Shown here: in pieces, positions 1-5,903 of the stretch
Layout of the letters: each line of letters begins with the position of its first letter
Position numbering within the stretch: position 1 is the stretch's first letter
NCBI GenBank assembly: GCA_938003555.1
Contig: CALKXN010000325.1
Location: forward strand, 1 to 15,111
Length of the DNA: 15,111 bases
DNA from: an uncultured Robiginitomaculum sp.
GTDB taxonomy: Bacteria > Pseudomonadota > Alphaproteobacteria > Caulobacterales > Maricaulaceae
Reading direction: 5' to 3'
Program-made: the position numbers and the translations under genes
The notes under the pieces: generated by a model
The model's input: only the letters and a program-made list of their open reading frames with translations
What the model was told of the DNA's origin: nothing
Databases searched by the model: none

Positions 1-232
1 ACGGGTCCCCATGTTGCCCGATTTCAATACGCTGTCCGCCAACGCTGAAATTGCCTTTGATGATCGCGTCTCCGCGAAGGCGGCTGCCTTGAACAATGTT
101 GACGCACAGGGCCTCAAAGGGATCTTTGCGGGTCGTGCGCGCTTGCGGCCGGGTCATATCCGGAATGATATGCCTCGCGCCATAAATAGCGGTCTTCACA
201 GCAGTTTTAACAAAGGGGAGGCGGCGCGACAT
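1..232 (-). CDS. Heparinase II/III-like protein, N-terminal part (cut by window edge)
   Basis: This frame is open for 77 codons from an ATG at 230-232 and runs off the left edge with no stop, so only the N-terminus is visible. It starts MSRRLPFVKTAVK, and near residues 53-77 reads GSRLRGDAIIKG, then FSVGGQRIEIGQHGDP. A 'G-x-A-x-x-x-x-G-x-F-x-x-x-G ... G-x-x-G-D-P' pattern is how I remember the N-terminus of alphaproteobacterial heparinase II/III-like proteins. These are predicted polysaccharide lyases, often encoded between rpe or rsmB and purH. The start is only 8 bases after the rpe stop, so the two genes are probably cotranscribed. No strong ribosome binding site precedes the ATG (upstream GGGTAGCCATAGGC). 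The catalytic region lies outside the window, so the assignment rests on a short segment plus gene context. Confidence 0.7.
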   Translation of the reverse strand, partial: MSRRLPFVKTAVKTAIYGARHIIPDMTRPQARTTRKDPFEALCVNIVQGSRLRGDAIIKGNFSVGGQRIEIGQHGDP

Positions 233-240
233 GCCTATGG

Positions 241-900
241 CTACCCGCGTAGAGCTTTAATATTCGCCGCGTAGCTGCCTTCTTTGCCTTTAAATACAGC
301 TGAGCCGGCGACAAGCGCGCTAGCGCCTGCGTCTCGGCATTGCCGCGCCGTAACGGGGTTCACGCCGCCATCAACTTCCAAAATAATGTCACGGCCGGTT
401 TGGTCGATCATGGCGCGTAAGGTTTCGATCTTGCGAAGCTGTGTGTCGATAAAGCTTTGGCCGCCAAATCCGGGGTTCACGCTCATGACTAAAATAAGAT
501 CCAGCTGATCCATAACATAGTCAAGTTCACTGGCTGGGGTCGCTGGATTAAGCGCGGCGCCGCAGCGCGCGCCCATGGATTTGATCGCTTGAAGACTACG
601 GTGCATATGCGGCCCGGCGTCAGGATGTAGGCTGACAATATCCGCCCCGGCTTCAACGAAAGCTTCGAGCAAGTGATCGGCAGGACTAATCATTAAATGC
701 ACATCGAAAGGTTTCTTGGTGTGCGGGCGAAGCGCTTTGACCACCATCGGGCCAATCGTCAGATTTGGCACATAATGGCCATCCATGACATCGATATGAA
801 TCATATCTGCTCCCGCCTCATCTATGGCGCGCACTTCAGCGCCCAGATCAGCAAAATCAGCGGATAGGATTGACGGAGATATTAAGACATTTTTGTTCAT
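241..900 (-). CDS. rpe: Ribulose-phosphate 3-epimerase
   Basis: Rpe interconverts D-ribulose 5-phosphate and D-xylulose 5-phosphate in the pentose phosphate pathway (and the Calvin cycle where present), in the cytoplasm. The 219-residue protein has the usual length and TIM-barrel signatures: [10 protein letters not shown] near the N-terminus, HIDVMDG at 35-41, DVHLMI at 66-71, [10 protein letters not shown] at 141-150 and LEVDGGV at 174-180. His35, Asp37, His68 and Asp177 match the metal ligands, and the two aspartates the acid/base pair, of the family. The ATG at 898-900 is preceded by GGGGCG about 5 bases upstream. The next gene downstream, the heparinase-like one, starts 8 bases after the stop. 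Upstream lie a 94-base gap with two hairpins and then the repeat lipoprotein, so rpe may depend partly on readthrough or on an unseen promoter. Identification is secure. Confidence 0.97.
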   Translation of the reverse strand: MNKNVLISPSILSADFADLGAEVRAIDEAGADMIHIDVMDGHYVPNLTIGPMVVKALRPHTKKPFDVHLMISPADHLLEAFVEAGADIVSLHPDAGPHMHRSLQAIKSMGARCGAALNPATPASELDYVMDQLDLILVMSVNPGFGGQSFIDTQLRKIETLRAMIDQTGRDIILEVDGGVNPVTARQCRDAGASALVAGSAVFKGKEGSYAANIKALRG

Positions 901-918
901 AGACGCCCCATAACAAGA

Positions 919-952
919 GCCCCGCCGCCGTGCAAGTTCACGGAGACGGGGC
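919..952 (-). terminator. Hairpin between lipoprotein gene and rpe, possible terminator
   Basis: Read on the minus strand, GCCCCG (947-952) pairs with CGGGGC (919-924). An inner CCGTG/CACGG stem (939-943 with 928-932) surrounds a 6-base loop. A TCTTGTTATG stretch follows, which is only moderately T-rich. The hairpin lies downstream of the lipoprotein stop and just before the rpe ribosome binding site. It could attenuate transcription into rpe or simply end the lipoprotein transcript. The U-tract is weak, so intrinsic termination is uncertain. Confidence 0.45.
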
Positions 953-972
953 GCTCAGTTATTATTGGTGAT

Positions 973-987
973 GCCGCAAAATGCGGC
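973..987 (-). terminator. Short hairpin just after lipoprotein stop codon
   Basis: A perfect 6-bp stem, GCCGCA/TGCGGC, encloses a 3-base loop 7 bases past the lipoprotein stop codon. An AT-rich segment (ATCACCAATAATAAC) follows, but there is no T-run. It may stabilise the mRNA 3' end or help the larger hairpin at 919-952. Its function is inferred from position only. Confidence 0.35.
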
Positions 988-994
988 GCCGGAT

Positions 995-1897
995 TTATTT
1001 GCGAACCGGACGGTAATCCGTAGCAGTGTATCCACCGGATTGCGTGTAGCCGCCGCCGTAAACTTCAACGCTTCCGCCTTGATAGCTGTCGACGCTATAG
1101 CCTTCATTCATCGCACATGATCCGTCGCCATTTGGCGTCGTGCCGCTCGGGCAAGAGACAGGTGTTGATGATGTCGTGCCATATGACGAACCGTAATCCG
1201 TTGTGCCATAATCCGTCGTGGATGTTGTGCCATAATCATATGTGCTGCTTGATGATGTCGTGTCATATGACGTTGAGCCATATGATGACTCCATACATGT
1301 TCCGTCACCGGCCGCTGTCGTTCCCGCAGGACAAGGCGCAGATTCGACGGCGCCTGTGCTGTATGACGGTGTCGTATAGCTTGGCGTGCTGTCATATGAC
1401 TCATAGCTTGTTGTCGGCGTTGTGTATGACGTTGTGCTCTCATAGCTATTTTGCATACATGTGCCGTCGCCATTTGGCGTCGTGCCAGATGGGCATTCTG
1501 CCGGAGCGCTTTGCGTCGTGTAAGTCTGTGTTTGCTGCGTATAAACAGGTGCTGGCTGTGTGTAGACAGGAGCAGGCTGGGTATAAACAGGTGCAGGTTG
1601 CGTATAGACCTGAGCGGGCTGGCTCACTGGCGCTGGACACGCCATGCCATTAATAACTGAACAATCCGCATAGATGACGTTTTCTGTACGGCCCTGATAC
1701 ACAGGCGCTTGCTGGACATAGCCCGTATCGCCATAGCGTGATGTTGCAGGTGCGCCGCAATTTTCAACGCAGGCCGCGCCGCCTTCATAGTCATAGACAT
1801 TGCCGTAACGATCGGCTTGAGCAGAGTGGCTGCAGGCCGTCAGAGCCAGAGCGGCAACTGAGCCCGTTAATAGAGTAACTGATTTCAAAGTGCTCAT
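995..1897 (-). CDS. Repeat-rich Tyr/Thr/Ser lipoprotein with three Cys-loop modules
   Basis: I do not recognise a named family. The 300-residue product has a lipoprotein signal: a hydrophobic stretch ends in the lipobox LTAC, with the lipidated cysteine at residue 22. The mature part is low complexity. Residues 93-120 are four copies of a 7-residue unit, QPA[QP]VYT. Three modules of the form CP[SA]GTTxxGDG[TS]C sit at 135-147, 189-201 and 249-261, each with two cysteines 12 residues apart. They are separated by Tyr/Ser/Thr-rich linkers. Further cysteines are at 43, 47, 79 and 87. SRYGD-type motifs resemble those in the exported proteins at 3960-4967 and 5195-5734. GGGAGG precedes the ATG at good spacing. 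The gene separates rsmB (64 bases upstream) from rpe. A role as an anchored surface or extracellular matrix protein with disulfide loops is inference. Confidence 0.85.
   Translation of the reverse strand: MSTLKSVTLLTGSVAALALTACSHSAQADRYGNVYDYEGGAACVENCGAPATSRYGDTGYVQQAPVYQGRTENVIYADCSVINGMACPAPVSQPAQVYTQPAPVYTQPAPVYTQPAPVYTQQTQTYTTQSAPAECPSGTTPNGDGTCMQNSYESTTSYTTPTTSYESYDSTPSYTTPSYSTGAVESAPCPAGTTAAGDGTCMESSYGSTSYDTTSSSSTYDYGTTSTTDYGTTDYGSSYGTTSSTPVSCPSGTTPNGDGSCAMNEGYSVDSYQGGSVEVYGGGYTQSGGYTATDYRPVRK
1122..1144 (-). repeat. 23-bp exact repeat, copy 1, inside third Cys-loop module
   Basis: This 23-base segment is identical to 1464-1486. Both lie in the coding sequence for the CPSGTTPNGDG part of a Cys-loop module (third and first modules). 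The middle module, around 1297-1333, has clearly diverged at the DNA level. Identity at synonymous positions suggests recent duplication or gene conversion. Confidence 0.85.
1464..1486 (-). repeat. 23-bp exact repeat, copy 2, inside first Cys-loop module
   Basis: This is the second copy of the segment at 1122-1144, in the same orientation and reading frame. It contains a small GCC-ATTT-GGC inverted repeat. Together the copies mark the first and third Cys-loop modules as the most similar pair. Confidence 0.85.
1539..1622 (-). repeat. Four tandem 21-bp repeats encoding QPA[QP]VYT
   Basis: Four consecutive 21-base units begin at 1539, 1560, 1581 and 1602. All keep the same reading frame of the lipoprotein gene, so copy number can change without a frameshift. 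The units differ at several positions; the unit at 1602 encodes QPAQVYT and the others QPAPVYT. There are no spacers, so this is not a CRISPR array. Confidence 0.9.
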
Positions 1898-1961
1898 CTG
1901 AGCCTCCCATTTTGGTACATATCGAATGCTTCACTGCAAGACTTAGACCATAAAGGGTAAA

Positions 1962-3308
1962 TCAGCCGTGAACATTACGCCGCAAACACGCGGTAAAAAA
2001 GCCGTCCATACCGCCCAATTCTTCCAAATCATGCGGCAAAGACCTCAAATAGCCTTCTTTTGACCCTCGACGCTTCAAGTCAGGGTGAAAATCAAGCGTT
2101 TCTGCGTTTAGGAACGAATTAAGGCTAAATTCCGGCGCGCGCTTCAAAAACGAATCAATTTGCGCTTCACCTTCCTCCCATTGCAGCGAGCAGGTACAAT
2201 ATAATATCATGCCGCCGGGCTTGGTTTGGCGCGCTGCGGCGTCCAGCATTTCAGCCTGAAGGCCCTCAAGTTCGCGCATCTGTCCGCGGCGCTTGATCTG
2301 CGCGGCCTCAGGGTGACGCCGAAATGTGCCTGTTGCGGTGCAGGGCGCGTCGAGCAGCACGACATCAAATGTATGATCGGCCGCGCCGCGAAACTTAATC
2401 ACATCGGCTTTGACCAATTTAGCCGTTAGCTTTGTGCGGTCCAGATTTTCCTGTGTCCGGGCGAGGCGGGCTTTGCTTTTATCAATGGCGGTGACATCCG
2501 CGCCGGCATGGGCCAGCTGCATTGTCTTGCCGCCGGGAGCGCAGCATAGATCAAGCACTTTTTTGCCGGTCAGGTCGCCAAGCTGGCGCACGGGCAGGGC
2601 GCTGGCAATATCTTGCACCCACCACTCGCCGTCATCAAAACCTTCAAGGGCGGTCACATCTGATATGCCCGTCAGGCGCACCGTGCCTGTGGGCAAAGCA
2701 ACGCCGCCCAGTTTTTCAGCCCAGCCCTGCGGATCAGACTTAACAGTCAAATCCAGCGGCGGAATTTGGGTGTAAATGCGCGCCATCGCTTCAACGGCGT
2801 CAAAGCCGTAATTGCGTTCCCATCGCTCTCGCAGCCAATCGGGGAAATTGCTATTTAGAGGCGCTTCCTCGGCCAGCTGTTCTTTGTTTTCGGAAATGCG
2901 GCGCAAAACGGCATTGGCCATTGGCGCGGCATTGGCCACTTTACGGTCGCGGTTGCGTTTCAGAACAGCAACAGTTTCAGCGACGACCGCATGATCGGGC
3001 ACGCCCAGATACATCAGCTGCGCGGCCGCAGTCTGCAGGATAGCGCGGGCTAGCGGGGCTGGATCACGCTGTATATATTTGGACAAGGCATGATTGATCT
3101 GTCCCGTGCGGCGCAATGTGGTTGAGGCGATCAGGCGCGCAAAGGCTTTGTCGCGGCTATCCATATCGCCATATTGCTTTTGCTCATAGAGCGCTTGATC
3201 CAGCGGCAATCGCCCGCGCAGGACATCGGTTACGGCGCGCGCCGCAGAAAGTCGGGCTGCGCGGCCATTTTTATTAGGTCTTGATTTTGTGGGTTCTGTA
3301 TCGGTCAT
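1962..3308 (-). CDS. rsmB: 16S rRNA (cytosine-C5)-methyltransferase, RsmB/Fmu family
   Basis: This is an SAM-dependent methyltransferase of the RsmB/NOP2/Sun family; RsmB makes m5C967 in 16S rRNA in E. coli. The 448 residues fall into an N-terminal NusB-like RNA-binding region (about 18-140) and a C-terminal Rossmann methyltransferase. Visible motifs are DLCCAPGGKT (253-262, SAM binding), DAPCTATG (320-327, motif IV with Cys323) and CTCSLQWEEGE from 371 (motif VI, with the nucleophile expected at Cys373). The length fits the family. The start at 3306-3308 gives a basic, disordered leader (MTDTEPTKSRPNKNGR). It is divergent from the DUF1674 gene, a neighbour it often has in alphaproteobacteria, and is followed by the repeat lipoprotein and rpe. 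Assignment to the family is secure. The exact target base is inferred from homology. Confidence 0.93.
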   Translation of the reverse strand: MTDTEPTKSRPNKNGRAARLSAARAVTDVLRGRLPLDQALYEQKQYGDMDSRDKAFARLIASTTLRRTGQINHALSKYIQRDPAPLARAILQTAAAQLMYLGVPDHAVVAETVAVLKRNRDRKVANAAPMANAVLRRISENKEQLAEEAPLNSNFPDWLRERWERNYGFDAVEAMARIYTQIPPLDLTVKSDPQGWAEKLGGVALPTGTVRLTGISDVTALEGFDDGEWWVQDIASALPVRQLGDLTGKKVLDLCCAPGGKTMQLAHAGADVTAIDKSKARLARTQENLDRTKLTAKLVKADVIKFRGAADHTFDVVLLDAPCTATGTFRRHPEAAQIKRRGQMRELEGLQAEMLDAAARQTKPGGMILYCTCSLQWEEGEAQIDSFLKRAPEFSLNSFLNAETLDFHPDLKRRGSKEGYLRSLPHDLEELGGMDGFFTACLRRNVHG

Positions 3309-3357
3309 GGCGGGCTCATGCCACAGTCGGGGCGATTGCGCTACGTCCTTTTACTGC

Positions 3358-3444
3358 CCGCGAAAATCAACACTTTATTGACCATGTCTCTTAAACGGAA
3401 ATTAGCTCTCCTTGGCTAAGAACGGGACACAAAGACTTTCGCGG
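3358..3444. other. Nested inverted repeats in the rsmB/DUF1674 divergent intergenic region
   Basis: CCGCGAAA (3358-3365) is the exact reverse complement of TTTCGCGG (3437-3444). Inside lie GTCTC (3386-3390) opposite GGGAC (3424-3428, one G-T pair) and TTAGC (3402-3406) opposite GCTAA (3415-3419). The order is that of a single nested fold. It may be a structured leader, a small RNA or a regulatory site in the control region of two divergent genes. I do not recognise a known RNA family. The unpaired segments are long, so chance pairing is possible. Confidence 0.35.
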
Positions 3445-3458
3445 CAAAGATCGCGGCT

Positions 3459-3491
3459 CCGCTGTTTCTGCCTTAAAAAGCAGGACAGCGG
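3459..3491. other. Strong hairpin upstream of the DUF1674 gene
   Basis: CCGCTGT (3459-3465) pairs with ACAGCGG (3485-3491), and an inner CTGC/GCAG stem (3468-3471 with 3480-3483) encloses an A-rich 8-base loop. It ends about 84 bases before the chosen start of the DUF1674 gene and has no T-run on the plus strand. With the nested repeats just before it, it may be part of a 5' leader. Confidence 0.5.
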
Positions 3492-3575
3492 CGGCATAAA
3501 GCTTTGGGATTATGTCGCTGCGCCAGATTGGCAGGGTGGCTTGATTATCATGGTTCGGAGGTTTACCTGCGGAGT

Positions 3576-3842
3576 ATGAGTAGTGAAAATGGTGATAAGG
3601 CCGAATTGTCTAGCGACAATGGCGGTGTAGGGCAAAAGCCGGGTGCATTAGCGCCAGGCGCTGCGCCGGGTAAACTTATCTCTGCTGCCGCGAAACGGGC
3701 TTTGCAAGAAGCCGAGGATCGCCGCAAAGCGGAAAGCGCCGAAACCTCTACTGATACTCCCAACGAATATTCCGGGCCAAAAGGGGCTGAACCCACGCGC
3801 TTTGGCGATTGGGAACGCGGCGGAATTGCTTACGACTTTTAG
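3576..3842 (+). CDS. DUF1674 protein, SDHAF4-like succinate dehydrogenase assembly factor
   Basis: The 88-residue protein ends in the DUF1674 signature PTRFGDWERGGIAYDF, preceded by a charged AAKRALQEAEDRRKAE segment (about residues 37-52), exactly as in alphaproteobacterial members. The family is homologous to eukaryotic SDHAF4/Sdh8, which binds flavinylated SdhA and protects it during assembly of succinate dehydrogenase. That role is inferred here. The N-terminal 35 residues are polar and likely disordered. I chose the ATG at 3576 (MSSENGDKAELS). The frame stays open upstream to a TTG at 3504, but those residues do not look like the family. Ribosome binding is not ideal: GGAGG lies 14 bases upstream, and GGAG only 1 base upstream. 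The gene is divergent from rsmB, a common arrangement. Confidence 0.85.
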   Translation: MSSENGDKAELSSDNGGVGQKPGALAPGAAPGKLISAAAKRALQEAEDRRKAESAETSTDTPNEYSGPKGAEPTRFGDWERGGIAYDF

Positions 3843-3959
3843 CCTGACGGCTGAGGTCAAAGCCGCCCATTCAGCTCATCGGTTTTTTAATGCCTGCATG
3901 TCGCAGGCTCTGGGTGACGTTGCGCATAGGCGTAATGTCTAAATTGATGGGAGCGCACT
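3843..3959 (+). terminator. Intergenic region with possible weak terminators after DUF1674 gene
   Basis: CGGCT (3848-3852) can pair with AGCCG (3861-3865), and a T6 run follows at 3883-3888, 17 bases later. A perfect 6-bp hairpin GCCTGC/GCAGGC (3892-3908) comes next, without a T-run. Neither is a classical intrinsic terminator. The remainder should hold the promoter of the next gene, but no convincing -35/-10 pair was seen. Confidence 0.3.
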
Positions 3960-4967
3960 ATGCGTCTTAAATATCTATTATCTGCCGCATTAGGTGGTAT
4001 GTTCACCATTGCAGGCGCAAGTCCTGCTCTTGCAGGTTCAAATTGCGGTACCGTCGCTGGCGACCGCTGTAATCCGGGTTATGTTTATAGCCAGTCTCCG
4101 GTGGTGAGTTCCCCGGTATCGACGCATTATGGCCAACCTTATGATCATTTGCGCCGCTTCGAATATGTTCAAACACCGCAAGTCAATGTGACGCGTATTG
4201 AAACAGGCCGCACATTTGCGAGCGTGTCTGATGCGCCCGCCCATAGCTGGCCGGGATGTGGTGGTCAGTCCGGCGTGATTTGTCGCCAGCCTGCACCTGC
4301 TCCGATTATGGCGCCTGCGCCGCGTCCTGTTATGGCTATGCCTGCGCCGGCTCCGGTCATGCGTAGCTATAGCGTCAATCATGATTATGACGCATCAAAA
4401 TTCCAGTCTCGCCAATATGGCACGACCGATTTCGTACCGGGTATCGCGCATATTCCAACGTCAATCGTTGACCGCTCTGTTGCAAATCGTGATGCGTTAC
4501 TCGCGTCCGGAACTGTGGTGGCGCAGCCTGTGCTTCACACAAATTCAAGCTATAGCGCGACGACTATATCGCACGCCTCTAGCTCAAATACTGTTGCTTA
4601 TAATAATGACGGAACAAGCTGGTCCAAAGCGTCTGGTCCAACATTTGTTGATGGCATGTATGCGTCTGAAGTTTTGTGTAAGCAGCCCGCGCCCGTTCAG
4701 CAGCGCGTTCAGGTTCATCAGCAAGCCTATCAGGTTGTTCGCCCGATTGTGAATGTGCCTTATGCGGTTCCTGTTGCGGTTCCCGGCCCTGTCGTAAATG
4801 TGCGCGGCGGTCATAGCCGCTATGCTCAAAATGGCTGCGCAGCGCCAGCTCCGCGTCCTATGCCTTTAGCTGGTCCAAACCCGATCATGCGCCGCATTGC
4901 GCCGGGTTACGCATCTCAAGCCCCTCAGGGCGGCGGTCGTTATGGCCAGTCGACATGGACATATTAA
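3960..4967 (+). CDS. Exported Pro/Ala/Tyr-rich protein with six cysteines, unknown function
   Basis: No known family is recognised. The 335-residue product has a Sec signal peptide (MRLKYLLSAALGGMFTIAGA, cleavage probably after ALA at 23-25) and no lipobox. The mature protein starts GSNCGTVAGDRCNPG. It has six cysteines, at NCG, RCNPG, PGCGG, VICRQ, LCKQ and NGCAA. A Pro/Ala-rich stretch at about 111-138 contains repeated PAPAP and P[IV]MA units. Residues 254-275 hold a block beginning QQAYQVVRP and ending VPVAVP that recurs in the 179-residue protein encoded at 5195-5734 with 18 of 22 residues identical. A GGGAG site 6 bases upstream supports the start. Two strong hairpins follow the stop, so it is probably monocistronic. 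Likely periplasmic, secreted or surface-associated; three disulfides are possible. Function is unknown. Confidence 0.85.
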   Translation: MRLKYLLSAALGGMFTIAGASPALAGSNCGTVAGDRCNPGYVYSQSPVVSSPVSTHYGQPYDHLRRFEYVQTPQVNVTRIETGRTFASVSDAPAHSWPGCGGQSGVICRQPAPAPIMAPAPRPVMAMPAPAPVMRSYSVNHDYDASKFQSRQYGTTDFVPGIAHIPTSIVDRSVANRDALLASGTVVAQPVLHTNSSYSATTISHASSSNTVAYNNDGTSWSKASGPTFVDGMYASEVLCKQPAPVQQRVQVHQQAYQVVRPIVNVPYAVPVAVPGPVVNVRGGHSRYAQNGCAAPAPRPMPLAGPNPIMRRIAPGYASQAPQGGGRYGQSTWTY

Positions 4968-4983
4968 ACGTGTAGCTCTGATC

Positions 4984-5004
4984 GTGTCGGGCGATGCCCG
5001 ACAC
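4984..5004 (+). terminator. Perfect 9-bp hairpin after the 335-aa gene
   Basis: GTGTCGGGC (4984-4992) pairs perfectly with GCCCGACAC (4996-5004) around a 3-base loop, followed by TCTTCCTGTCG. It lies 16 bases after the stop codon. Stem strength suits a terminator or an mRNA-stabilising 3' hairpin, but the tail is only partly T-rich. Confidence 0.6.
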
Positions 5005-5039
5005 TCTTCCTGTCGTCATTGACGCCGGAAGCACTCAAG

Positions 5040-5088
5040 ACCGTCATATGCCTCCGGGGGGGAGCATATGGCGGTTTTTGTGTTTTTA
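5040..5088 (+). terminator. Strong Rho-independent terminator
   Basis: ACCGTCATATGC (5040-5051) pairs with GCATATGGCGGT (5064-5075) through 12 positions with one G-T pair. A further TCC/GGA stem closes around a G-run loop. The tail from 5075 reads TTTTTGTGTTTTT. This is a textbook intrinsic terminator in the plus direction, 72 bases after the stop of the 335-aa gene and 35 bases after the first hairpin. Confidence 0.85.
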
Positions 5089-5140
5089 GTGATAGGATTC
5101 TCCATTAAAATTTTCGCCTCTCAGGAGTCTGGCCTCGACT

Positions 5141-5168
5141 TTGCACCCTTAAAATCAAATTGTATCAA
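5141..5168 (+). promoter_or_regulatory. Tentative promoter for the 179-aa exported protein gene
   Basis: TTGCAC (5141-5146) and TATCAA (5163-5168) are 16 bases apart and lie 27 bases before the start codon, within an AT-rich stretch. The -10 element overlaps a small inverted repeat AATTG-TAT-CAATT. Matches to consensus are partial. Because a strong terminator lies upstream, some promoter is expected in 5089-5194. Confidence 0.35.
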
Positions 5169-5194
5169 TTAAAGACAAATCTAAAGGTGTCGAC

Positions 5195-5734
5195 ATGGTG
5201 AAACTACATAAAACTCTAGCTAAATTTGGTTTAGCAACGGCCGGCTTTGCTGCGCTTAGCTTTGCAGCAACAGGCACAGCGTCTGCGTCATGCGAGTCAG
5301 GTTCGTTGTATTGTAACTCAAATTCTTGGACATCTGCGGGAACCAATTATGTGTCCGCTCCGGCCAGTTCTTATACGACGCGTTACGGTGATGCGGCCAC
5401 ATTTAGCGCGAGCAGCGATTATAGCTATAATTCAGTTAGCGCAGCGCCAGCAGGCATGGTCAAAGTCGATTGTCCATATACAGTTGACGTGCCCGAAGGT
5501 GGACGCGTTCTAGATTGTTTCGCCGTCGCGCAGCCCAAACCTGCACCCGCGCCAGTGACGACATATCGCCCCGTCTACAACACAGTACAGCAGGCCTATC
5601 AAGTCGTGCGCCCGGTCGTCTATGTTGACTACCCCGTGCCCGTCGCCGTCCCAAATACCTGCGGCCCGATCTACTCCCCGGATAGCCGCTATGGTGATTA
5701 TTACGGCGGATATAGCCGCGGTGGCTGCCGCTAG
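5195..5734 (+). CDS. Exported Tyr-rich protein, paralogue of the 335-aa protein, unknown function
   Basis: No known family is recognised. The 179-residue product has a signal peptide (MVKLHKTLAKFGLATAGFAA, with cleavage likely after ASA near 30-32), giving a mature protein starting near SCESGSLYC. The body is rich in Ser, Tyr, Ala and Pro. Six cysteines occur in the mature part, counting CESGSLYC, DCP, DCF, TCG and GGC. Residues 132-153 carry the QQAYQVVRP...VPVAVP block shared with the preceding gene's product, followed in both by an SRY-containing, Gly-rich, Cys-containing end. The DNA of the two blocks differs at many third positions, so the duplication is old. AAAGGTG precedes the ATG by about 6 bases, and a T-rich terminator follows. 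Probably secreted or cell-surface; function unknown. Confidence 0.85.
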   Translation: MVKLHKTLAKFGLATAGFAALSFAATGTASASCESGSLYCNSNSWTSAGTNYVSAPASSYTTRYGDAATFSASSDYSYNSVSAAPAGMVKVDCPYTVDVPEGGRVLDCFAVAQPKPAPAPVTTYRPVYNTVQQAYQVVRPVVYVDYPVPVAVPNTCGPIYSPDSRYGDYYGGYSRGGCR

Positions 5735-5753
5735 GGCGATGAACATTACTTTG

Positions 5754-5782
5754 AAAGACCCGTCTTTATGGCGGGTTTTTTA
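5754..5782 (+). terminator. Rho-independent terminator after the 179-aa gene
   Basis: AAAGACCCG (5754-5762) pairs with CGGGTTTTT (5772-5780, one G-T pair) around a 9-base loop. The 3' arm forms part of a T6 run. It lies 20 bases after the stop codon and makes this gene its own transcription unit. Confidence 0.8.
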
Positions 5783-5903
5783 TTGGGAGTGGATCTGGCG
5801 TTGTGATTGAAATTGACTCGCCTTCCCCTTGGCAATAAGCCTTGCGAATGCGGCGCTTTATGGGTCCGATTGATCTAACGGATATAAAATTGAGGCTGTA
5901 ACA

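Noticed and set aside
11..274. 87-residue plus-strand frame at the left end
   Set aside because: It is the shadow of the minus-strand heparinase-like gene and the end of rpe, which have family and context support.
1539..1622. CRISPR-like tandem repeats
   Set aside because: Units are contiguous with no spacers, are 21 bases long and encode an in-frame peptide repeat. No cas genes are present.
1108..1653. Long open frames overlapping the repeat lipoprotein (plus 1117-1653, minus 1108-1473 and others)
   Set aside because: They follow from the repetitive, compositionally biased sequence of the real gene. Their proteins have no signal or domain, whereas the 995-1897 frame has a lipobox, a good ribosome binding site and regular Cys modules.
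3504..3575. Upstream TTG start for the DUF1674 gene adding 24 residues
   Set aside because: The added residues are unlike the family's polar N-terminus and no ribosome binding site precedes the TTG. The ATG at 3576 is more plausible.
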